From: Lobulomyces angularis
Taxonomy: Eukaryota > Chytridiomycota > Chytridiomycetes > Lobulomycetales > Lobulomycetaceae
DNA: 64,000 bases
Direction: 5' to 3'
Assembly (NCBI GenBank): GCA_027604685.1
Contig: JADHYX010000036.1
Location: 26,872-90,871 of the forward strand
Part shown: in pieces, positions 22,022 to 33,300 of the stretch
How positions within the stretch are numbered: the first letter of the stretch is position 1
Layout of the letters: every line of letters begins with the position of its first letter
Position numbers and translations under genes: made by a program
The notes under the pieces: model-generated
Seen by the model: only the letters and a program-made list of their open reading frames with translations
Databases searched by the model: none
What the model was told of the DNA's origin: nothing

Positions 22022-23577
22022 TTACATTCCATTGTGTTTAATTCCTAAAACCTTTGACCACTTTAACAAGCTTATGGCATTGGCTTCTTCATAATATCTT
22101 TTACCATTTTCTCTAACATTTAATGGATCAACATCAGGATTTGATAACAATACTTTCAGCTCCTCCAGTGTATCAAACTGGTAAAAGAACCTAGATAAAT
22201 CTTCATTGTAAACTTCAATGTAATTAAACCAATCTTTAAGACTTCAAAAAAAATTAAAAAATTTTTAGAAAAAATTTTATAAAATTGTTCCAATGTATAC
22301 CCCGAATTAATACAATTGGCAAGATGTTTGTGATCATCAATATCAAATCCAGGTATAACAATCATTTCTTTTAGTAGTCGTGGTGTAGGAACGTAAGTTA
22401 CAACACCTTGTGATAAATTTTCATATAACTTCATTGTACTAGTTTGATATGGGAAAAACAGTAAGGCTTTATATTGCGCAACTTTGCTTGGTCCACCGTA
22501 AAGAGCGGGTAGGATTCTGACTTTGATTCCTGAGTCTAAGACCATCTTTGTGAAAACTTTAGTGAAACCATGATCATGTATGGCAGGTAACTGGGCTTCC
22601 TCTTCACTTATCGGCTCCGCTTCTGGCAAATTACTGTATCCAAAGGGCCTAATTAGAGTAAAATCTTGGTAATTACCACCTAGTTTTATTTCACAATATT
22701 TAGCCTCCCACTAATAATGAACAATTATTATTATTAGTTTAATTATAAATATTCGTGTATCATTACAGGATTGTTTTGAACCCAGATAATTTCAGCACCA
22801 CTTTTATTAGGGTAGTGACCTTTTCTTACTAATTCGTAATACATTTCTTTATCTTCGTTAAACAAGTTAAAGTCAAATCTATTTGTCGTAATGAATATTA
22901 ATTTCTTTATAAAGCAGTTGCCCTCAATAATGCTTTTCAAAATAAATCTTGCGTCAGGATTTACGTCAGCCACTAAAATTATATCATAATTTGAACAAAA
23001 TTTTTTGGCGGTGCCTAATATTTATGTTATAGTTAATAAAAGTTTTTTAAAGATATAATAAGATATACCATCTTGTATAAGTTTTTCTGCTTGTTCATTG
23101 GTCTGCCCATAAAAACTTAATTTCCTTGAGTGGTATTCTGTATACTCAAATTTCAATTTAGTAGATAGGTATTTGAAGTCCTATATTTATTTTAAAAAAA
23201 GATTTAAAAATATTTAAGAAATTATATATAAATGCAATACATTTGAAGTGCCATGATGTCCATTCACTTTTTTTATAAAAAAACCAAATTTAATTTTTTA
23301 TGGATAAAAAATAACAATTGATAACATACAAAACAGAATTCTGGGTGGACGAAAGTAAATTGATGAACCAAGATATAATGAGNNNNNNNNNNCAGCGCAT
23401 CTTTTAATAAACAAAAAAGATTTAATTATATAGTTTACCAGTCAGAAGAATGATTTTAAAATAAATAAAAAATAGAATTTTTACCATTCTTAAAATCTTA
23501 AAAACAGGGTTAGTTGAGTGTGTACTAACTTTCACATAAGATGGTAAATTTGAAGGAAAATTTGAAAACAATCTCAT
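22022..23577 (-). CDS. Glycosyltransferase-like protein of a fungal family (contains an assembly gap)
   Basis: A multi-exon gene on the minus strand, estimated at about 400 residues. Readable blocks in order are HYILVHQFTFVHPEF, VNGHHGTSNDFKYLS, KLSFYGQTNEQAEKLIQDG, TAKKFCSNYDIILVADVNPD, CFIKKLIFITTNRFDFN, IIWVQNNPVMIHEYL, DFTLIRPFGYSNL, VRILPALYGGPSKVAQYKAL, LFFPYQTSTMKLYENLSQGV, and a C-terminal FNYIEVYNEDLSRFFYQFDT. The arrangement suggests a GT-B-like fold: an early Asp/Asn-rich strand, a 'TNRFD' step, and a late 'PYQ.S.MK..ENL..G' acceptor/donor loop. I recall a widespread fungal family of predicted glycosyltransferases of unknown substrate with this pattern. Ten Ns at 23383-23392 interrupt the 5' part. 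The start at ATG 23577 (MRLFSNFPSNLPSYVK) is tentative. Confidence 0.55.
23383..23392. other. Assembly gap (10 N)
   Basis: Ten N characters mark an unresolved join inside the 5' part of the glycosyltransferase-like gene. Real gap length is unknown, so the exon structure around it cannot be fixed. A decayed second copy of this gene's 3' end lies a few hundred bases away, so a repeat-driven assembly break is plausible. Confidence 0.95.
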
Positions 23578-23799
23578 GAATTCTATTTAATAAATGAAAT
23601 AAAATATAAATGCTATAAGATAAAACGAAAAAACGGAGAAAAAAAATAAAATAAAATTAAGATAAAATGATAAAAAATTTAAGAAATGACTTTAAATTTT
23701 TGTAAGAGGATATATTTTTTTTTTTTTTTTTAAAATCAGATTTTTTTTTTTTACGCACAAGCCCCCAAAAATGTTAGTAAAAACAATTCATTAATATTG

Positions 23800-24020
23800 A
23801 TTAAAAGTAAACACTTTAATTAGAAAAATCCATCAATTTAACTTTAAAAAGCTGATCTAGCACTAACAAATTATAATAAAATTTTAAAAAGAAAAAATAA
23901 AAAAATATCTTTTCAAGTCCTTCAGAGTATCAAAATTCTGAAAGATGCCAATCTAAATCTTATTATACAGAAAGAAATTGTAATTTATGTTATTAGGATA
24001 TTTGTTAAATTGAGTTTTTG
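23800..24020 (-). pseudogene. Decayed fragment of the glycosyltransferase-like gene, 3' end and flank
   Basis: Read on the minus strand, about 23,910-23,975 aligns with the final exon of the gene at 22.0-23.6 kb. The parent encodes YNEDLSRFFYQFDTLEELK. The fragment gives YNKI, a stop, and then FQNFDTLKDLK after a small deletion. The sequence after it (23,812-23,870) also matches the parent's 3' flank around 21,945-22,005, sharing a GCTGATCTAG core and a TTAGAAAAAT..AT run. No open frame survives. It is a relic of a second, probably tandem, copy. Confidence 0.6.
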
Positions 24021-24197
24021 TCTCCATAAAAAAATGAAATGGCCATAGCAAAGTTGAATAGTTATTTACTGATATATTTAAATTAAACATAGCTTTTCTC
24101 GTTTATATAAAAATTTACATGAACTTCAATCAAAAAATTATATTTGAAAAATTATTTTTGTTTTTGTTATTAAATTTATTTCTTTGCTAATATTATT
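24021..24197. other. AT-rich spacer
   Basis: This is 177 bases between the relic and the ORC5 stop codon. It is strongly AT-rich with no frame I can support. Part of it may be further eroded glycosyltransferase sequence, but I cannot align it with confidence. Confidence 0.3.
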
Positions 24198-25942
24198 CTA
24201 GTTGTTAGAATGTAAATAATTGTCCAATAAAAATCCTACTGTTTTCCCTAAATTTTTACATTGCTGATAGCCAATGTTACATTTTAGTTTAAAAATGTCC
24301 AATCCTCCTCCATTCAATCCTCCAATTTTCAGTAAAAGTTTTAAATTACATAAGGATTTGATCTGAAATTGTATTTCTGAAGTATTACTTTCCTCAGGGC
24401 ATGGTAAAATAGATTGAAAAATCGCTAGCATTCTTTCCACTGGAAACGACTTAGGTCCTAATAACCTGGGATTTATCTTTTTGTTGTAAGAGTAAATTTT
24501 TTTTTATTTTATTTTAAAAAAATTAGTACTCTGTTTGCTATGGTACTTTTCCGGGTACCTTTAGTGCGTTTCTTCCCCTCTCCAAGCTTTGTGAAGTATC
24601 TTTGGTCAAATTTAGGAGGATTAAAGCTAGCTAAGAAACTGGCAAATAATAAAAATTTACTGTAGTAGGGTAATTCCAAGGATAATCCATCTAAAAAAGA
24701 AATTTTAAATGATTTCGTATAATACAAAAAAAATTTCTAACTTTCTTGCTGGTCCCTGTATTTTAACAATCTAGTCTCTTCAATATCAACTTTCTCCTTT
24801 TTTAATCTATTTTCCCATTCTAAAGATGAAATATCTCTTAAATACAAAGATGATCCGAAACTTTCTAAAGTTTTTTCAAAATTTTTATGAAGTTTGAATG
24901 TCTCACATTCAAGTACTTAAATGAAAAAAAAAAAAAAAAAATTAATTAAAAAAAGAAATACCAGTACTACTTATTTTTTTCAATACATACTTTTTCCATT
25001 TTTCACAGGGTCTATGTATTTCTCAAATAACATTTTACTAATATATCTCAGCTCTCGCAAATCTCTACACCCTTTTTCATAAGATTCGATTATCAAATTT
25101 AGGTATATTAAATAAAGATTATCATCTTTCACATCATACGGTTTTTCTTTTAATAAAATAGCCAGCATTTCATCTTTAGTAAAATTTTTAAAGTGAACAA
25201 AATTTGTTAAATTAAAGGTATTTGTTATATCTTGAAAATTATCAAAAGTCTGATTCGAAATTAAAACTACTCCAAATTTTTTTTTTGTCTAAAAAAATAA
25301 AAAAAAAAAATATTTTAAAAGTTTTTATAATACCATTTCATAAATTTTTGGTAAAGCTCTCAGGATATTACAATTTCGCCCCCAGGATAATAATATTTGA
25401 GCGTTATCAATTATCTTTCGTGTAAAATAAAAATTATTAAAACTTAAAGAATATGATACTCGTACAATATATCTGCTACTCAACGAATCAGCTGCATGAA
25501 GGTCAACTAAATTATTTAAAGAAAAAACGAATTCATTAAAATCATCTATTCTAGTCTCTAAGTTTTGAACTTCAAAAATTTCAGTCTTCGCATCCTCCAA
25601 AGAACTCAAATACTTTTTTTCAAACTTATACTCCCTTTTTTTAAATTGATTAATGATCGTTTCAAACATCAACTTTTGATTAAAACATTGAATTACATCA
25701 ACAAAACTAAACCTATTTCCTCTATTTGTATTCTTTAAATTTAGTTCCACATTTTCTATAACTTTCTTGACTAAAAATGTTTTTCCTGTTGATGGTTGCC
25801 CATAGATGAATGTGAATGGAACCGCCACAACCTTAGTATTTTTTATCCAGTTAGTAAATATTTTAATGGAAAGATTACTTGTATTTGTTCTTACACTTGA
25901 AAGCAACTTTTCTAATTTGAAAAATTCATCCTTTTTCACCAT
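24198..25942 (-). CDS. ORC5: ORC5, origin recognition complex subunit 5
   Basis: About seven exons give roughly 470 residues, as expected for Orc5. The N-terminal AAA+ module has a Walker A loop in [19 protein letters not shown]. After removal of a 51-base intron (25,402-25,452) it has a Walker B-like strand, SSRYI joined to IIDNAQILL; related proteins have 'YIVLDKAEYL' here. The sensor strand [13 protein letters not shown] follows. The C-terminal winged-helix region carries the typical ORC5 run [20 protein letters not shown], then DQRYFTK and a basic KKRTKGTR, followed by [23 protein letters not shown]5 is part of the ATP-dependent complex that marks replication origins and loads MCM. The unspliced intron is in frame and stop-free, adding 17 spurious residues if ignored. 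Confidence 0.88.
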
Positions 25943-26121
25943 TTTTTGAAAACTTGATGAAAGAAAAATAAAATTAACTAGGGTTAACTACCCGTCTGGT
26001 TACACAAATATTACAAAATTAAAATTTGTGATGAAAATAAAAAAAAAAATACAGGAGAAAAAAAAAATCATCATTGTAAAAAAAGAAAAAAAATTTACAA
26101 AGAGGAAAAAGAAAAAAAAAA
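25943..26121. other. AT-rich spacer
   Basis: This is 179 bases upstream of ORC5 with long A runs (26,040-26,120). It would contain the ORC5 promoter. I see no other feature. Confidence 0.35.
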
Positions 26122-26565
26122 TTAGTTTATTTTTTTGGTAAGAGGAAAATACGCCTCTAGCACTGGTATTGGACTGAGATTACTAAAACTCCTGGTTCCT
26201 CTATCTTTTTTTTCTTTTTCTTGAGAAATAGTTGACCTTGAACTTGAAGAAGCTTCTGACTCTGACTTTTTTTGCTTTTCTATCCACTAGAAGTTTTGTA
26301 AAGGCCAAGTTGCATTGCGTACAAGTTAGTTTCACTCCAGTTTTTCTAGGGGTATCTTCAAACCATTTTCTGCAGTATCCTCTCCTACAATCAAAATATA
26401 TTTTTGTTCAAGACTTAATTCAGGAGGAAAAGTCCATTCACTGCTATTTTTTTTATTGTAAACAACCGCCATCATCAACTTTTCACATTGGTGTTTCTTA
26501 CTATGGCATAGCAATTTACATTTCAAGTCATCTTCCAGCAAATTAAAAAATTTATCAAAGTCTAG
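26122..26565 (-). pseudogene. Cysteine-rich hypothetical coding region, apparently frameshifted
   Basis: Two overlapping minus-strand frames look protein-like but do not join. The first (26,565 to about 26,332) reads NLLEDDLKCKLLCHSKKHQC and then EWTFPPELSLEQKYIL before losing sense. The second (about 26,400 to 26,243) reads YFDCRRGYCRKWFEDTPRKT and then CTQCNLAFTKLL, a C-x4-C...C-x2-C arrangement like a small zinc-binding unit. A third frame reaches a stop at 26,122 through a Ser/Glu/Lys-rich tail. I tested the available GT/AG pairs between frames one and two and none restores the frame. It is therefore a broken gene, a gene with a sequencing error, or a short gene with unseen exons. I do not recognise the family. 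No start codon is clear. Confidence 0.4.
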
Positions 26566-26689
26566 GCGCTACCAAAATCCTGATTACATCTTTTTTATGA
26601 GATTTGGATTACACTAAAATTTGGGTCTTCATTTTCATATTTTACTTTTCAACAATGGTAATTTAGGTAACTAGGACTACTGAAAAACT
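26566..26689. other. Spacer between two broken minus-strand regions
   Basis: This short AT-rich stretch contains several ATGs on the minus strand around 26,620-26,640. None of them connects in frame to the cysteine-rich region by a sound intron. Confidence 0.3.
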
Positions 26690-27260
26690 ATTGGTGTGAC
26701 ATTCAATATATCGAGGAATCCAGTTTAACCTGAGTCAACAGAAGAAAGAGAACTCCTTAATTGTTTATTCATTAAATAACTGAGTTAAAAATTGATCTTA
26801 TTCTACATTTGTGATTGCTTTTCATTAAAACAGATTTTTATTGTAAAAGAATTGAAGTTCTTATCAGAAAATATGGCAATCACATAATCAAAAGTTAAAC
26901 TTTTCCTTTCAGTAATTCGATACATTGCTCAGTGATTCTCGCTCGATTTGAAATAATTAGGATAATGGTAAAAAAGTTGTTATCAGCAATGACTCAAATT
27001 TATTGGTTAATGAACTGCTCTTAATATCTCAGATTTAAATATGTTAAGTGCACCGAAACTGCAACAATTATGATATCCATGCTGTAGTGAGCACATCAAC
27101 ACCACAATTTTGATCATACCTAAATTCTCTTTGAATTCTTTTAATTCAGGTGGTAATTTTGTGTTCATTATAGAGTGGATTTAAGTTATTAGTTGCAGTA
27201 TTAGTAATTACATTGGTCCTAGAACATATAGAAAGAGCTGGTTTTGTTAAAAAAATTTTC
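26690..27260 (-). pseudogene. Decayed partial copy of the TMEM135 gene and its 3' flank
   Basis: Read on the minus strand, 27,218 to about 27,013 closely matches the TMEM135 exons at 39,938-40,140 of the + strand. The parent reads TNVIANIATNNLSPLYNEYK, then KSGMLMCSLQHGNHYYCSGG and ALSIFKSEILRAV. The copy gives TNVITNTATNNLNPLYNEHK, then a one-base insertion near 27,157 breaks the frame, then MCSLQHGYHNCCSFGA and LNIFKSEILRAVH before a stop. Just after this point about 970 bases of the parent (40,141-41,110) are missing. The match then resumes with the parent's downstream flank: 26,990-27,010 with 41,115-41,140, 26,760-26,960 with 41,165-41,370, and 26,690-26,755 with about 41,855-41,940. The acceptor TTTCTATA..TTCTAG before the first exon is preserved too, so this is a DNA-level, inverted copy and not a retrocopy. 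Confidence 0.82.
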
Positions 27261-27313
27261 CAGTCAAAAGAAATTACTGCGGAGTTTTAATTTTTTTTCT
27301 CTTGAAGTCTTTG

Positions 27314-30300
27314 ATGTCACAAATCCTCGCACAATGGTTAAACAAGGAAGTGTTCTTATCAAAAAAAGTCCCTCCGTCAGAGCTTGATTATTTCTTTTCA
27401 AATGCATATTACTACGGGTAATGAACAAACAAATTTATGTATCATTAACCAAAAAATTATGTTTGGTTTACATCTTTAGTGAATTATTTCAGAAACTGCA
27501 ATTAGAATTTGCTAATAATCTTACTGATTCAAAATCAGTAGAAGCAGTAGTGAGGAACTACACCATTATAGAGAAATTTTTGAGAGAGAATTTGGAAATT
27601 ATCCTATCAGCCAATGAAGCAAAAGATTTAGCACTTGCGAAGAAAGGATGTGCTGCGGCTCTACTACATCAAATAAAAATTGCAGCTATAAGAAAAAAGT
27701 CGTTAAATCGAAAACTTTTTCACAAGGAAGATTTAGAAGGTTTTAATTTTATACATAAAATCTTGTAATGGTGTTTTTAAAGGTTTAGGGCTACCTATCT
27801 TGCCATTTAAATTTGAAGATCCATCAAAAAAGTTATATAACGAGGAACAAAAAAAAATTTTTGCTGAATTATTAACGGCGAAGTTGACTTCAGATAAACA
27901 TTTGACTAATATTTTCAGTACACTAGTGAGTCTGTCGATGGCAGTACCAAAAATTGAAAAAAAGCAAGAAAATATTAATTTACTGAATAACCTTGATGTA
28001 AACAATGTATTCATATATTAAGCGAAGATAAAATATTAACAAATGAAAATTAAAATTTATTTAGAAATTAAACCCAGTAGTGGCAGACGTTAGCCTACAA
28101 CTAAAAAAATTGGAAAATGCTGTAAATCCCAATGCGTTTGCTGCTACTAGTACTGATGATATTGTGGAAAATTTAGTTGATAAACAAAGAGCTGATGCTA
28201 ATTCCATTAAGCAATTTTTAGCTATAAAAGCACCAATGGATTCAGTCCAGCATATGAAACTTCTAAAAATTAAGGCTCCTAGCATACTAGGCACAGAAGA
28301 AGTCCAAAAGCAGTTGGATAATATAAGAGTAATATTATTGAGATATTTCATGATTTTAATGCTCTGTTCAGATCAAAAAACTTGAAGAAGCAAATACTAG
28401 AAAAAGTAACGAGAGCAAACGCAGAAAAGCCGCGATATTGGAAAGAAAGAGATTGGAACAACAAGAAATAGTCAGTATTGAGGAAAGTGTTTTAGAAACT
28501 ATTGTTAATATATCAAAACAAGAGAGAAGACTAGCAGCAGAGTAATGAACTCAATCTGGTTTAAACAACTAATAAAAATTATTTTGTAATAGTCTGTTCA
28601 AAATTCGTCGCGAGAAAGATGTTGAACGAGAAAACCGAATAGTAATAGCAAACAAGTTTAATGCTTTACGTCAAACCGAATTTGAGGAAGCAATAGCGCA
28701 AAGGCATTTACTTTATGTGCAAATGAAAGAAGAAAACAAAGAAAGGGATGCCAAAATTTTAACGGAGCATGCTAATTACCTTAGTAAAAAACGCGTGGAA
28801 CATCATAAGCTAACCTTGCAGTATTGTGAAACTTTAATGGAGAATTTATTGGGATTTGTATTTAAAGTATAAAAATTTCAATTCTTTTCTACCATTTACC
28901 ATTTTTAGGTTTCTGAATACAACAATGAAAATTTCATGCGACCTGTTCCGAGGAATATTTATAGAAATTGGATGAATGAACTTTTTAAATACGAACTAGT
29001 TAAAAAAGAAATAAATTCTACAGGCAATGTTGAAGATAAAATTGATACAATTGTGGAAAGAACAGAAAATTCACAGTCGAGTTTAACGACTCACGCTCAT
29101 GAATATGAGAACCTGGAAATTATCGACGAGGAAGAATTTAGAGAGTACATGAATGGGGAAGGAGTTTGGAGTTTTGATAAAGACAGGTTTTATTTTTTTT
29201 GTTTTTTTCTTTGATTTATTTACGAATGTTTAGAGCTGAAAAGATTAAAGAACTGCTTACACCAATATATTCAATGATTGATACAATTTTTGATGTTATT
29301 TCTATACCAGAACAAGAGCCCGAGCAAATAAAATCGTTTCCATTAAGATTATCCATTATTGGGAAACCATATAGTGGAAAATTTTCCATTGCCAAAGAAA
29401 TATCCCGTTTATATGGACTTCCTATTATTTCCGCTGACGAGCTTGTGCAATCCGCTCTATGGTATAAAAAGAAACGTTAACTTGAGATTCAATTTCCTAT
29501 TTAATAGTGAGGCAGTAGAGTCACAAGAATTGGCATCACCATCAAAAGTTCAACTGAATCAAAAAAGAAACGGGCATACCGCCAAATTAGCAACAAAATC
29601 AGTAGGAGGCACTGATTCGCAATGTCCTACTGATCAATATGTAACACAGCTGGTAACTGATGCCATTCAAAAGTTAACTGAGGGAGATGTTGATGGGCAA
29701 AAAAATTTTCCTGGATGGATATTATTAAATTTTCCAAAGAATAGAGTACAAGCGCAGTTGCTAGAAAAAGAGTTGAGCGGGTATAATATACGTTTTTTAA
29801 AATTTTACTAGTCAACGGTAGTTAATATAATTAATGTTTAGTTATGAAGATCCTAAACCAGCAAAGGGCCACTTGAAACGGTACGAAATTTTGTTAAAAT
29901 AGGTTTTTATTTTTGAGAAACTAGTGGAACAGTTCAAGCATCAAATAAAGAAAAGTTGGCTCCTCCTACTACGCTAGTGAATAGAAAAAAATCTGTGGCT
30001 ACCTCAGATCACAAATTAGAAAAGCCTGTTGCAACCAGTGGTATAGATATAGTTATATTACTAGATGCGGAAGTTGAAAAATTGACTACCAGGCTTCAAA
30101 ACACAAAGCATTCCCCAGAATATACACAGCTTACAGAATTAAATACAACTATGAGCTTATCAACCCTACCAGAAAAGCAGCTTGTGGAAGACTTGGACCG
30201 TCTTCATGAGCAAATTATTAATTTTGAGGAACAGGAAGATGTTCTGCGCGATTGGTTCTCCAAGTTTAATAATCTTCAAGTATATCAACATTTTTCTTTT

Positions 30301-33300
30301 TGACTAAAACAAAGATTTCTTTAAGACAGTAGAAACAAATTCGTCAGTCGAAGTAGCAGTAGGTAAAATTAACGAGATTATAAAGGAGTTTGCAATACGG
30401 AAAGAAAAAGATGATAAGTCAGAAGAAATATTAACCCAGATATTAGATACTAATGGTAATTATTTAAAAAGTGATTTCAATGCAAAAAATTTATTTAGAA
30501 GAGGGTCTTATGGAGTCCTCACCAACTCGGGATATTAATTCACCAAACACAAGTTTTGTTGATGAGGAAAAAAGAACAAAGTTATCTTCAGCAACAAAAT
30601 CTTCAAGAGTTTTGACTGGTAAATCATCAGCCGAATCATTTACATACATTGATAATTATTTTAGAAGGAAGATTGAGAAGGATTTCTTCTCAGTTTAGAG
30701 ATAAAAGTACTAAACTTGAAACAAATGTAATTTAAATGAAATTTTATTATAGAAAATTCGGAACACAATACTTCATCAATCGAGTCATCACGCTTTTTAG
30801 CTTTAGATTCCCCTCAAACAAGTCCAACTAAATCTCTGGTGGTAGAAACTTTCAAAAAAGCATTATCAATAAATATTGCGGAAACATTGGCGGATCGTAA
30901 TTCAAAATTTTACAAAAAATGTTAATTTTTTTTTTCCTTTTGGTAGGCTGGAACTTTATTGAATCAAACTACGCTATTTCATTAAAAAACTTTTTCAAAG
31001 TTCTAATAGTGGAAAAAGAGGAAATAAAAAAAATACTAAATCTGAAAAATTTGATTTTAAAAAACTACTTTTTGGCATCAGAATTAAATAAATTTGAGAT
31101 TATTAAAATTTTTGAAATTGATTATGACGCTATCGATGATCACTTAAGAATTGATCCGGATGTAAAATGTGAACTTGTTCAACGCCTTAATGATCTAATG
31201 GGTAAGCATTTGAACAAAAAAAACTTTTTTTTGTTTTATAAGTACTTTTACCGTAAATGATTAGAAAATTTGTGGGAGTTGTCGGACAAGCGACTAGATG
31301 AAAGGTAAAAACTTCAATTTTTTTTTTAACACTAGTTTATTTTTGCTGCATTACAGTGAAAGAGAAATAAGATCATCCCTGGAAGAAAAATGGATGGAAA
31401 CAAATATAAACAAAGTTACCAAAGTGTATTTAAGTGCAATGCAAGCGGAGGTTGATAGGTACACTTTAACTAGGCAGTTGGTGGAGGATTATTTCAATGA
31501 AACTACTAATTCGGTAAATGATATTAAACTAATTGTTAACTTTTATATCAAGACAGCTACATCTTTAAACATAATTTCAGTATTAGATCAAAATTCAACT
31601 GTTGCTTCAGGTACAAAAGTTATTTTTAATTACTTATGTGTGTTTGAAAAGACTTCACGCAGTTACTTTTGAAAAAATTGGATACATTCAATCAAGATCA
31701 CAAATTTAATCACCCAATTACTTCTCTTTCAAGTAATAATTCAAGTGATGGGGCAGCACATTACATCGAAATGATGTTTATGGACAAAAATGTAAAAACT
31801 GAGCAAATGGTGGATGTCTCAAGATTTAAAGGTTCTGCTATGCCATCTGAATCAGATATTGATTCAACGGAAAAAACTGAGAATGTAGGAACTTTATTAG
31901 ATAAAAGTGTAGAAGATATATTTTCTAAATTGAATAATGTTTCAAATGTTGGTTCAAACACAAACATTGAAATAGTTTTGGTGAACGAACCACAACCTAC
32001 TTCTAATTATGGTATGGAATTAAACTTTAAAGATCCTTGATATAGAAATATATTGCATTTTTTTTTACCATTTCAGAAGCTGACGACCAAAAAAAGTTAC
32101 TGAAAACTATACTTGAAAATGAATTAACGTTGCTGAAATGGAATTTAGAGAGAATAAAAGAGATTGGAAATAGACACATAACGGTAATTAAAGTTTACAA
32201 TTTTAAAATTTATGGAGTTTATTTTAATATATTGATAAATTTAGCAATTAAAAAATGATGGAATAGAGTTTTTTATAAATTTATTTGGTCTGAATAATTA
32301 TAGATTTAGCCAAGAAATGGAATTCATAAAAGAAGTTTCAACTTTGATAAAAAATACTCTTGATTCAGAAAGTTTGTTGAACTTAAAATTGTCAAGAGAA
32401 ATAATAGAGTATGACAAAAAATTTGAAATAAAAATTTTTAATTTTTTTGAAAATCAAGTAAAGGAGGTAAAAATTAATATTTCATTGAATTTTAATTTTT
32501 GATAACTCTAGCCAAAATCTAAGCCATTAACGAGTGGTAAGTAAGAAATTGCACTGACAACGAAGCTGACTTATTTTTAAGCTCCCTTCCTGTTTACATT
32601 ATTGCAACTTCAAAATCTGTACAAACTATTTGAAGAGGTATTAAGAAACTTTTTAATTTTATTAAGTATCAAAGAATTCAAGTGGCGGAGAAATTTGTTC
32701 AAAAGAACAATTTATAGATACTTTTCAAAACACATCTAGACTTTTTGATGATAAAATAATTCCGAAAATATTATCAAATTCTAGTTCTCATCAGTTAGGA
32801 AAGGTAAAGTTATAACGAAAATATTAAGGTGTGTCTAAGTTTTGAAGATGTTTGATGTATATGCAAACAATGGGAATATTTTAAACTGGAAAAAGATGTT
32901 GTTATTTGATTGCAAAATGGCACATCCACTGGATGAACAATACTTGAAGAATGTTAAAACTGAACTAAAGGTTTTGGAATCTGATAATTATGGAAAAGTA
33001 AGTGTAGCATTGCATCATATTCTTATTTATTAAATTTTTAAGGTCACCCTTAAGAGTTTTATGGAACTGTTAGTTTCTTCATTGGAGGAACGTATTGGAA
33101 CTACGGTTGCTATTGATGAAAACATTGCTAGTTCGACGTCAATATATGATTTTGTTACAGTATTTATTAATTTAATAATGTTTTAAAATTTTAAATCACA
33201 ATAGGCATGCAAAAATGGAATAAACTTGATAAACAATGCAAACCAAGAATTTTCAGAAATGTATGAAAACAATTGCGAAGTCCAATTAGATTGGCATAAA

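Noticed and set aside
26232..26546. 104-codon + strand open frame opposite the Cys-rich region
   Set aside because: It begins at a non-ATG codon, has no domain, and mirrors the minus-strand frames, which look more protein-like.
26690..27025. Dispersed mobile element shared between 26.7-27.0 kb and 41.1-42.0 kb
   Set aside because: I first took the inverted similarity for a transposon. Extending it showed that the match continues into TMEM135 exons, so it is a partial gene duplication. No terminal repeats or transposase are seen.
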